Shown one piece after another: positions 1 through 5,665 of a DNA stretch of 15,841 nucleotides (position 1 is its first letter; each line of letters starts with the position of its first letter). Under the pieces are notes generated by a model. It did not search any database. It saw only the letters and a program-made list of their open reading frames with translations, and had not been told where the DNA came from. This DNA comes from Clostridia bacterium. GTDB taxonomy: Bacteria; Bacillota_A; Clostridia; Christensenellales; Aristaeellaceae. Location: positions 1-15,841 of the forward strand of contig JAFXMP010000058.1 in the NCBI GenBank assembly GCA_017530275.1. Direction: 5' to 3'. A program made the position numbers and the translations under genes.

Positions 1-53
1 AGATTCTGATAAGGGGATAATTCCATCCTGGTTTGTCCATATTCCTTCAGCAT
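1..53 (-). CDS. 5' end of a probable IS1182-like transposase (runs off the left edge)
   Basis: Reading leftward from an ATG at 53, the 17 visible codons begin MLKEYGQTRMELSPYQN. From memory this resembles the N-terminus of IS1182-family transposases of Clostridia, which start with a similar short stretch ending in an LSPY-type motif followed by a VPKDN-type motif. That next motif would lie outside the window. A GAAAGG stretch about 10 bases upstream (64-69 on this strand) could be the ribosome site; the GGGAGG directly touching the ATG is too close. The family call rests on very little sequence. It could be an unrelated gene start or chance. Confidence 0.35.
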   Translation of the reverse strand, partial: MLKEYGQTRMELSPYQN

Positions 54-98
54 CCTCCCACCGCCTTTCGTCCTCTCTATTCTACATCTATGTATGCG

Positions 99-131
99 AA
101 AAAGCCAGTCCTTTTTCAGAACTGACTTTTT
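99..131 (-). terminator. Rho-independent terminator downstream of the diguanylate cyclase
   Basis: On the minus strand AAAAAGTCAGT pairs with ACTGGCTTTTT. All 11 positions pair if one U-G wobble is allowed, around an 11-base loop, and the 3' arm ends in a run of T. Read on the plus strand the wobble becomes a C-A mismatch, so the structure fits minus-strand transcription better. It lies about 190 bases after the cyclase stop and ahead of the left-edge transposase start, so it probably ends the cyclase transcript. Next to it, 83-94 is a small inverted repeat (TACAT-CT-ATGTA) of unknown role. Between 132 and 324 I see no gene. Confidence 0.55.
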
Positions 132-324
132 CAGTGACCTTGGTTTTTATCATATTTCCTTTCAAAGTACCCCTCCTCCGCTTTTGAAGGAAATGGAATC
201 GCGCCTTGCTTTTTCCTCCGCAATGCCGCGTCTTCCCGCATTCATAGCCGGAATGTGGGGGATTGCCCGTTCATTCCGGACTGTGTTTCTTTGAGATATT
301 ATACTTTCAAAAAAGTCTGTTGTA

Positions 325-1278
325 TTATCCTTCCCTGCTTTCGTGGTGGCTCTTGTGCCTTGCGACAGCTTCCTGGATGGGGACATGATCCCGATCAAAC
401 GCGGCCCCCATGAATTGATTTTTTCCACCCTGCTTCGCCACATAAAGCATTTCATCAGCCTGCATAATCATACCGCGCAGTTCCGGGATCGTTTCAGGCA
501 CTCCGTACACATACCCGCCGGAAAAATGAATGTTGGAAGCCTCCAGCGCTTTCCTCGCCTTATCCCAGGACGCGGTAAACGCTTCCACTGTTTCATTTTC
601 GCCAACGATCAGGAATTCATCTCCCCCGTAGCGATAGCAGTTGCATGTGCGGAAATTGTCCGCCAGGGCCTTTCCAACGGTGGCCAGTACCTTATCCCCG
701 AAAGCATGGCCCTTTGAATCGTTCATGGCCTTGAAATCATCAAGATCCAGGAAAGCGAGACAAAGGGGCAGCCCCACATATAACTCAAAATCCTGTCGGA
801 GCGCATAGCGGTTCCGAAGGTTTGTGAGGGAGTCCTTTGACGCCATGGACTTGAGAATCGCGTTGACTTTTTTCAATTCTTCATTTGTCTGCGCCAGCTG
901 ACTGTTGGTGTGCATCAGCTCGTCATTTGTTTTTTTCAGCTGATTCCCGGTGCGGTCACGATTCTTTTTGAGAATCGCCACACTGAAAAAGTTGATGAAC
1001 ACGCCAAGGGAAATCACGATGATTTTATGAAGGTTGATTTCCGTAAACTGGAAGAAAGAATGATCCGTTGAAAAGAAGAATAACGAATAGCCCAGCATGA
1101 GCGCGGCGCATATCACGCCAGGCACTGTGCCGCCGATACTGGTGGAAAGCACCAGGGCGGCAATGAGGATCATGTTTGGATTCGGAATATTAAAATTATA
1201 TACAAACGCGATCAGAACCACCATCAGTATCGTGAAAATGATCGAATAAAACAGCACCGGCTTTTGTTTGAGCATCAT
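325..1278 (-). CDS. Membrane-bound GGDEF diguanylate cyclase
   Basis: Predicted to make cyclic di-GMP from two GTP at the cytoplasmic membrane. About 100 N-terminal residues form three to four hydrophobic segments (first near 8-28), reminiscent of a KdpD/DUF4118-type membrane sensor. A polar heptad-like helix (about 105-145, rich in LxxTNxEL) links it to the catalytic domain. The GGDEF signature is intact at residues 218-222, preceded by LDLDDFKAMND and GHAFGD with the usual metal- and GTP-binding residues, so it should be active. The inhibitory I-site, normally RxxD just before GGDEF, reads RTCN (210-213): the Asp is missing, so product inhibition is probably lost. There is no EAL domain. 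The start is an ATG with GAGGGGG upstream; a second ATG follows directly. It is divergent from the EPS operon, and c-di-GMP commonly controls EPS synthesis, but that link here is inference. Confidence 0.9.
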   Translation of the reverse strand: MMLKQKPVLFYSIIFTILMVVLIAFVYNFNIPNPNMILIAALVLSTSIGGTVPGVICAALMLGYSLFFFSTDHSFFQFTEINLHKIIVISLGVFINFFSVAILKKNRDRTGNQLKKTNDELMHTNSQLAQTNEELKKVNAILKSMASKDSLTNLRNRYALRQDFELYVGLPLCLAFLDLDDFKAMNDSKGHAFGDKVLATVGKALADNFRTCNCYRYGGDEFLIVGENETVEAFTASWDKARKALEASNIHFSGGYVYGVPETIPELRGMIMQADEMLYVAKQGGKNQFMGAAFDRDHVPIQEAVARHKSHHESREG

Positions 1279-1362
1279 TGTTCCCCCTCAGACGCTAACA
1301 AAATATGGTATCTTGTCAAAGCGCTTTTTGCTCTTGAATCATGGGCATAATCGCCTAACGTT

Positions 1363-1391
1363 ATTATACCCGCAAATGGAGACATAGGCAA
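1363..1391 (-). promoter_or_regulatory. Sigma-A promoter for the diguanylate cyclase
   Basis: On the minus strand TTGCCT (1386-1391) lies exactly 17 bases from a perfect TATAAT (1363-1368). Transcription would start near 1355 and give a leader of roughly 75 bases before the ATG at 1278. The leader contains a 10-base palindrome AAAGCGCTTT (1318-1327) and a CTTGTCAA copy (1312-1319, plus-strand reading) that recurs at the opposing promoter. Confidence 0.6.
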
Positions 1392-1440
1392 GGGCTTTTC
1401 AAAAGCAAATAGCAAATGAACCGTGGACACTATAAAAAAC

Positions 1441-1469
1441 TTGTCAAGACAACATTACAGGAGTATAAT
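1441..1469 (+). promoter_or_regulatory. Sigma-A promoter of the tetR-EPS operon
   Basis: TTGTCA (1441-1446), a 17-base spacer and a perfect TATAAT (1464-1469) make a near-consensus promoter. The start would be near 1476, about 46 bases before the TTG start of the TetR gene. The -35 lies inside an inverted repeat, TTGTC-AA-GACAA (1441-1452), so a protein bound there would block RNA polymerase. I saw no comparable promoter further down the operon, so this one may drive much of the locus. Confidence 0.7.
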
Positions 1470-1486
1470 GAAACAGGCAGTCTTAT

Positions 1487-1504
1487 TATGCTTTTGACAG
1501 CATA
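1487..1504. promoter_or_regulatory. Candidate TetR operator (18-base dyad)
   Basis: TATGCT-TTTGAC-AGCATA is a perfect 6-base inverted repeat with a 6-base spacer. It sits between the promoter and the ribosome site of the TetR gene. Size and place suit an autoregulatory TetR operator. It could instead form a small hairpin in the leader. Binding is inferred from position only. Confidence 0.4.
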
Positions 1505-1521
1505 GAAGGAGGACAGGAGTT

Positions 1522-2196
1522 TTGCGGGGACGGGCAATGGATCTTGCGAATATCGCGGAGAAAAAGCAGCGGATCGTGGAGACAGGGTACCGGCTTTTTT
1601 CCGAAAAAGGAATCGAATCGGTTTCCATGCCGGAAATTGCCGTGGCCTGCGAAATTCCGCGGGCAAGCCTGTACCGGTATTACGCCACCAAGACGGATTT
1701 AGTGATTGCCATTGGCGCGGCCCAATGGATGAAATATATCAGCGCGCGCAACGCGACCATGTCCCAGGAGCGGGCAGACAGGATGACCGCGGCGGAGTAT
1801 TTCAGGTGGTATATGGACAGCTTTCTCGACCTGTACCGCGGCTACAGCGACATCCTTCGATTCAATTATTTCTTCAACAGCTATATCCGCGGCGCAAAGG
1901 CCACGGAGGAACAGATGATGCCCTACATGAACGTGATCAAGGATTTGAGAAAAGGCTTTCACGGGCTGTATGAAAAGGGCATGGGGGACGGCACCATCAA
2001 AAGCGATATTTCAGAGGAATCCATGCTCTCCATGTCTTTCCATATCATGCTGTCGGCGGTGACCCGCTACGCCATTGGGCTGGTCTACAACAAGCCGGAG
2101 CGGGGCCTGGATATGGGGGAAGAATTGGAAAGGCTGAAAGAAATGATGATCCGGGAGTTTACGATGGAACAAGCGGGAGAGGCTGTCCGGTGCTGA
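1522..2196 (+). CDS. TetR/AcrR-family transcriptional regulator
   Basis: A 224-residue protein, the usual size of TetR repressors. The N-terminal DNA-binding domain is clear: a helix ending GYRLFSEKGIE, then a helix-turn-helix at about residues 34-54 with ASLYRYYATKTDL, the typical recognition helix and following segment. The C-terminal ligand-binding part has no feature that names a ligand. The TTG start at 1522 is preferred because AAGGAGG ends 9 bases upstream; the ATG at 1537 would be 24 bases from it. It is the first gene of the EPS operon, and its last 7 bases overlap the start of the cpsB remnant, so the two were once translationally coupled. It probably controls its own promoter and hence EPS genes, and possibly the divergent cyclase, through the dyads at 1441-1452 and 1487-1504. 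The effector is unknown. Confidence 0.88.
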   Translation: MRGRAMDLANIAEKKQRIVETGYRLFSEKGIESVSMPEIAVACEIPRASLYRYYATKTDLVIAIGAAQWMKYISARNATMSQERADRMTAAEYFRWYMDSFLDLYRGYSDILRFNYFFNSYIRGAKATEEQMMPYMNVIKDLRKGFHGLYEKGMGDGTIKSDISEESMLSMSFHIMLSAVTRYAIGLVYNKPERGLDMGEELERLKEMMIREFTMEQAGEAVRC

Positions 2197-2615
2197 TTGA
2201 TTTTCACGCCCACATTTTGCCGGGCATAGACGATGGCAGCCGGGAAGCCGACATGACGGAAGCCATGCCCCGGGAGGAAAAGCGGCAGGGGGTGGAGCTA
2301 ATTGCCACAACGCCGCATTTTTTATGCGGATAAGATGTCTATCGATGGTTTCCTGGCGCGGCGGGAAAATCGCTGGAGCTTACGGAACGCCTTCGTCGTG
2401 AGGCGGAAAGCCCGCTGCCTGTTGTAATAAAGGGCAAGGATAAGGGACTGAAAGCCATCCGAGGCGAAACGGTGCTGGGCACCGTGCTGGGGGACGGCCA
2501 GCTCCACGAGGAATTTTACGCAGCGGACGGCGCAGTACGCGAAACGATGATGGATTTGTTCTCCCTGAATCCCATCGGCAGCGGAAACGAAACTACAGAA
2601 GGGGAAAGCACATAA
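2190..2615 (+). pseudogene. cpsB: Decayed cpsB/ywqE tyrosine-protein phosphatase (PHP family) with an unrelated tail
   Basis: From a GTG at 2190 the reading begins LIDFHAHILPGIDDGSRE, with the DxHxH metal motif and IDDG of CpsB/YwqE phosphatases, and continues to ATTPHF, the next family motif. A run of six T (2318-2323) then appears to carry one extra base, giving a stop at 2331. Shifting frame restores FYADKMSIDGFLARRE. Near the AAAA at about 2370 the original frame resumes with SLELTERLRREAESPLPVV, still CpsB-like. After about 2430 the similarity ends: KGLKAIRGETVLGTVLGD and what follows to the TAA at 2613 do not look like CpsB. The family is usually 240-260 residues, so the metal-site core and C-terminus are absent even if both indels were sequencing errors. 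It overlaps the TetR gene and precedes cpsC, the standard position. I conclude no working phosphatase is made here. Confidence 0.8.
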
Positions 2616-2617
2616 GC

Positions 2618-3412
2618 ATGGAAGAAAAAAAAGCTACGAAAGCCCAGCCCTACAAGCCAAGGCCGGACAGGCGGGATTATATCGACCTGGTGGACTTGTT
2701 CGGCTATTATATGAGCCGCCTGCCCCTGTTAATTGCTGCGGTGCTGCTTGGGGCGCTGATTTCCGGGTTGGTCACCTGTTTCCTGATCCCGAGCAAATTC
2801 ACCGCCACGTCGCGAATGTACATGGTGTCCGCCTCCAGCGATTCGGTGGTGAACCTGGCGGACTTGAACATCGGCACATCCTTGTCCAACGACTATGTGG
2901 AACTGATGCAGACCCGCCCGGTGGTCGAGGGTGTGATCGAGGAACTGGGACTGGACTACAGTTACGAAGAACTGTTGAAATTGATCAGCCTGAGCGTGGT
3001 CAACAACACCCGCATCGTGAAAATTTCCGTTACCAGTACCGACCCCAGGGAGGCCATGAATATCGCTAACCAGATGGCCCAAGCCTTTCAAGTGGAACTC
3101 CCCAAAGTGATGGAGGCCACCACGCCCACCATTGCCGAAATGGCAGTGCTTCCCACACGGCGCAGTTCCCCCTCGCTGATCAAGAATGTGGCGCTTGGAT
3201 CCGTTTCACTGCTAATGGCTACGCTGTTTGTGCTCACCGTGATTTACCGCATGGACGATACCGTGAAAACCTCTGAAGATTTGGAAAAGGCGTTCGGCGT
3301 GATGCCCCTGTCCGTAATCCCAGAGGGGAAAATCGAAGGAATCAAAAAAGAGCTGGATGGAAAGGACAACGCTGACGGGGGGAGAAAGCATGAACACGAA
3401 AGCGATCATTGA
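2618..3412 (+). CDS. cpsC: CpsC/YveK-type chain-length co-factor and kinase activator (Wzz domain)
   Basis: A 264-residue membrane protein. It has a cytoplasmic N-terminus, a first membrane helix at about 35-57, a mainly extracellular Wzz-type domain (from IPSKFTATSRMYM on), a proline- and threonine-containing stretch just before the second membrane helix (about 190-210), and a cytoplasmic tail. In Gram-positive bacteria the tail of this family activates the separate CpsD tyrosine kinase, and the pair sets chain length and export of EPS. The tail here continues past the usual end with a charged stretch ending KHEHESDH, produced by overlap with the next gene (23 bases). The ATG follows AAGGGGAA at a somewhat long distance (about 11 bases). 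Its neighbours, broken cpsB before and cpsD after, are the classical order. Confidence 0.88.
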   Translation: MEEKKATKAQPYKPRPDRRDYIDLVDLFGYYMSRLPLLIAAVLLGALISGLVTCFLIPSKFTATSRMYMVSASSDSVVNLADLNIGTSLSNDYVELMQTRPVVEGVIEELGLDYSYEELLKLISLSVVNNTRIVKISVTSTDPREAMNIANQMAQAFQVELPKVMEATTPTIAEMAVLPTRRSSPSLIKNVALGSVSLLMATLFVLTVIYRMDDTVKTSEDLEKAFGVMPLSVIPEGKIEGIKKELDGKDNADGGRKHEHESDH

Positions 3413-4145
3413 GGTGAACCCCCAGCTGCCCTACGCCATGGAGGAAGCCCTGAACCGCCTGCGCATTAACGTGAGCTTTTTCGGCAGCGACATCAAGAAG
3501 ATCATGATCGTCAGCTCGGAGCCCAACGAGGGCAAAAGCCTGGTGTCCATGCACCTGTGGCAGCAGATGGCCCGCGCCCACGAAATGTCCATCCTGGTGG
3601 ACGCGGACATGCGCAAATCCGTCTTCGTGCAGAATTATAAGCTTTCCCGGCAGGACGGGAAGGAGTTATGGGGCCTGAGTCACTACCTGTCCGACAATAA
3701 AAACATCGAGGACTGCGTGCTGACTACAGAATTTGAGCACGGTGATCTGCTGCCCAACGTAAAAAACGTGGTGAACCCCTCCATGCTGCTGGAAAGCCGC
3801 CGGTTCAGCGACCTGCTGGAACTTCTTGCGAACAATTACCGCTATGTGTTTCTGGATACGCCGCCCTTGGGGCTGGTGAGCGACGGGGAGCGCATCGGCC
3901 ATCTGTGCGACGGGGCCATCCTGGTGGTGCGCGGCGGGGTGACGCCAAAGAGCGTCATCCGCAATTCCATAGCGCAGCTGGAGCGGGCAGGCTGCCCCCT
4001 GCTGGGGGTGGTGCTCAACCGGGTGGGCGCCGGCGGCGGGAAGTATTATGGGAAATACTACGGGAAATATTCCGGGAAATATTATGGGAAATATTACGGC
4101 GGCTATTACGGCGACAAGCCGGCTGGCCGCGGCAAGTCGAAGTAG
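3390..4145 (+). CDS. cpsD: CpsD/YwqD-type bacterial tyrosine kinase
   Basis: A cytoplasmic BY-kinase that autophosphorylates on C-terminal tyrosines when bound to CpsC and thereby controls polysaccharide length and amount. Visible motifs are Walker A SSEPNEGKS (42-50, Lys49), Walker A' ILVDADMRK (68-76) and Walker B VFLDTPP (153-159). The C-terminus (218-241) is a repeated GKYYG-type cluster with 11 tyrosines. The length of 251 is slightly above the usual 220-240, owing to that tail. I chose the ATG at 3390 because GGGGGGAG ends 5 bases upstream; the reading frame is open 11 codons further, to an ATG at 3357 without a ribosome site, inside cpsC. The gene overlaps cpsC by 23 bases. Its usual opposing phosphatase, CpsB, is broken in this locus. 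Confidence 0.93.
   Translation: MNTKAIIEVNPQLPYAMEEALNRLRINVSFFGSDIKKIMIVSSEPNEGKSLVSMHLWQQMARAHEMSILVDADMRKSVFVQNYKLSRQDGKELWGLSHYLSDNKNIEDCVLTTEFEHGDLLPNVKNVVNPSMLLESRRFSDLLELLANNYRYVFLDTPPLGLVSDGERIGHLCDGAILVVRGGVTPKSVIRNSIAQLERAGCPLLGVVLNRVGAGGGKYYGKYYGKYSGKYYGKYYGGYYGDKPAGRGKSK
4041..4112 (+). repeat. 12-base tandem repeat coding the tyrosine cluster of CpsD
   Basis: Five to six imperfect copies of a GGG-AAA-TAT-TAT unit encode (G)KYYG repeats. One copy has Ser in place of the second Tyr (KYSG) and the last has GGYYG. The unit is a multiple of three, so gain or loss of copies would change the number of phosphorylatable tyrosines without breaking the frame. Confidence 0.8.
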
Positions 4146-4194
4146 TTATCCGTGTTGCAGCGGGTTTCTATAAATCATCATCAGGAGGTTGAAG

Positions 4195-4212
4195 ATGAGA
4201 TGTTTGGCATGA
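4195..4212 (+). other. Possible 5-codon upstream reading frame coupled to the LRR gene
   Basis: The ATG best spaced from AGGAGG (4183-4188, 6 bases) is at 4195, out of frame with the LRR protein. It reads M-R-C-L-A and stops at a TGA (4210-4212) that overlaps an in-frame ATG of the LRR gene (4209) as ATGA. This may be chance, since the in-frame ATG at 4200 is 11 bases from the same site and can work alone. Confidence 0.2.
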
Positions 4213-4754
4213 AGAAACTGATTACGCTTGTGGTCTCATTGGCTCTGCTCTTGGGCGTGGTTCCCATGACGGACCTGGAAAACGGCGTTCTGGCTCCCGC
4301 GGCATGGGCGGAGGAGGCGGGCGGAGAAGGCGTGGCCAGCCCGGTTACCGCGCCGACCACGGAGCCCGCGCCCGCGCCGACGCCCGCGTCCAATTATGTG
4401 TCTACCGCAAAAGCAAAATACGCAACGAACGTTAATGGGACTGCGGTCTTTAGAGCTACGCAGCAAAAAAACATGCACAAGATCACCGTCCCAAAAACGG
4501 TCACGACGGGTGGTGTGACGTACAGAGTCACCACGATTGGAGCGAAAGCGTTCCAGGGCAGCAAAGCCAATTTGATCAAGCTCTGCGGCAACGTGAAGTC
4601 GATCAGCAAAGACGCTTTCACGGGAAGCAAGGTGCCTAAGGGCAGGATCATCGTGAAGATCAAGAAGAGCGCTTACACCAAAAAGCAGCTTAAATCGTTG
4701 AAAAAGCAGCTCAAACAAGCCGGGATTAAAGCCAACAACATTAAGTTTTACTGA
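4200..4754 (+). CDS. Small secreted LRR_5/BspA-like protein
   Basis: A predicted exported protein of 184 residues. The N-terminus MFGMKKLITLVVSLALLLG is a signal peptide; AAWA before EE (about residue 37) is a likely signal-peptidase I site. A low-complexity linker rich in Pro, Ala and Thr follows (about 47-65). The rest has the YRVTTIGAKAFQGS and VKSISKDAFTGS pattern of LRR_5 (BspA-type) leucine-rich repeats, and ends with the basic helix KKQLKSLKKQLKQAGI, a usual cap of this class. Only about two repeats are present, few for the family. No sortase signal or lipobox is visible, so it is probably released or held by the matrix. The ATG at 4200 is 11 bases from AGGAGG; the ATG at 4209 is an alternative. 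BspA-like repeats commonly bind proteins or surfaces; a matrix or wall role here is inference from its place in an EPS operon. Confidence 0.75.
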   Translation: MFGMKKLITLVVSLALLLGVVPMTDLENGVLAPAAWAEEAGGEGVASPVTAPTTEPAPAPTPASNYVSTAKAKYATNVNGTAVFRATQQKNMHKITVPKTVTTGGVTYRVTTIGAKAFQGSKANLIKLCGNVKSISKDAFTGSKVPKGRIIVKIKKSAYTKKQLKSLKKQLKQAGIKANNIKFY

Positions 4755-4799
4755 TTCTGTATGAAGCGCGTTCTCATCGTCAGAAAGGAGAAGAAAACC

Positions 4800-5624
4800 A
4801 TGAAGAAGCTTGTTTGTATGGTTCTGGCCGCGCTCATGGGCCTGCTCGGAACGGCCCTGGCCGAAGGAAACACCGACCAGGCCGCGATCGACGCCTTCTC
4901 GGGCAGCTGGATCTGCGAGACCGACGAAGACTACACCGTGGATATCTGGTATCAGGACGGCGAATTCATCGTGCTGAACATGCGCTTTGCGGGCGACGAT
5001 GCGTACACCGTGGAGTTTGATCGGTGCTTCTACGACGGGGCGCAGAACGCCCTCGTCTGCGAAGGCGGAGAATTGTTATACGAAAACATGGCCGACCTGG
5101 AGGAACTGGAGGCGGACGAAGAACCGGCTACGGAAGAGGTGATCGCCTCCGGCTTCGGCGCGGTGCTGACCGTGGGCGAAGACGGCCTGCTGCGGTGGAC
5201 GGGCTCCGGCGACGCGGTGGCGGATCAGGCGTTCCTGCCCTGGAAAGACGAAGATGACGGCCTGTTCACGGGCGAATGGGAATGCGGCGACGCGTGGATC
5301 AGCGTGGAGCTGCACAACGGCGTTTACGATGTGTTCGCGGCGAAGGACAAGGGCGAATATGAAGTGCTCTATTGGATATACACCTGCGCCCTGGACGAAA
5401 CCGGCGCGCTGACCGGCTCGGGCGCGAATACGGATGTGGTTTTTGACGAGGAATGGGAAATCGCTTCCATGACGGAAGTCTACGCCGACGGCAGCGTCAC
5501 CTTCACCCTGGACAACGGCGCGCTCCTCTGGCATGACGCGGTGGATAACGCGGGCAGGGATTTGCGCTTCACGCCCGTCGAGGAAGTCGAGGAAACGGAA
5601 GAGGAAACGGAAGAGGAACTGTAA
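4800..5624 (+). CDS. Secreted, highly acidic two-repeat protein of unknown function
   Basis: I do not recognise a family. The 274-residue product starts with a clear signal peptide (MKKLVCMVLAALMGLL, cleavage after ALA near residue 21). The mature part contains an internal duplication: residues about 33-150 and about 156-262. Both copies open with F(S/T)GxWxC, continue with V(D/E) and a DG- or NG-type turn, reach a second Cys before a D-x-(T/A) turn, and end with a LLRW or LLWH strand and a (L/R)FxP(W/V) motif. The alternating pattern suggests a beta-barrel or lipocalin-like fold. Each copy has one matching Cys pair that could form a disulfide. Asp and Glu are very abundant, and the C-terminus is a Glu-Thr run (EETEEETEEEL). 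The ATG at 4800 follows AAAGGAG by 9 bases; an upstream in-frame ATG at 4761 has no such site and would spoil the signal peptide. It lies 45 bases after the LRR gene. Binding of Ca2+ or cationic polymer outside the cell is a guess. Confidence 0.75.
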   Translation: MKKLVCMVLAALMGLLGTALAEGNTDQAAIDAFSGSWICETDEDYTVDIWYQDGEFIVLNMRFAGDDAYTVEFDRCFYDGAQNALVCEGGELLYENMADLEELEADEEPATEEVIASGFGAVLTVGEDGLLRWTGSGDAVADQAFLPWKDEDDGLFTGEWECGDAWISVELHNGVYDVFAAKDKGEYEVLYWIYTCALDETGALTGSGANTDVVFDEEWEIASMTEVYADGSVTFTLDNGALLWHDAVDNAGRDLRFTPVEEVEETEEETEEEL

Positions 5625-5665
5625 ACCCCTGAACGAACAGCGAAAAATGACGCCATAGATACGAT

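Noticed and set aside
1318..1327. AAAGCGCTTT palindrome as a main operator
   Set aside because: Ten bases is short, it does not recur near the opposing promoter, and it does not overlap the cyclase -35 or -10.
2011..2507. Minus-strand open frames over tetR and the cpsB remnant
   Set aside because: No family resemblance, while the plus strand carries recognisable CpsB motifs.
3357..3389. Earlier start for cpsD, 11 codons upstream
   Set aside because: No ribosome site there; GGGGGGAG is correctly placed only for the ATG at 3390.
4236..4718. 160-codon minus-strand open frame opposite the LRR gene
   Set aside because: It has no ribosome site or recognisable domain and mirrors a plus-strand gene with a clear signal peptide and LRR motifs.
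5024..5534. Arg/Gly-rich plus frame and a 152-codon minus frame across the acidic protein gene
   Set aside because: GC-rich codons leave other frames open by chance; their composition is biased and no motif is visible.
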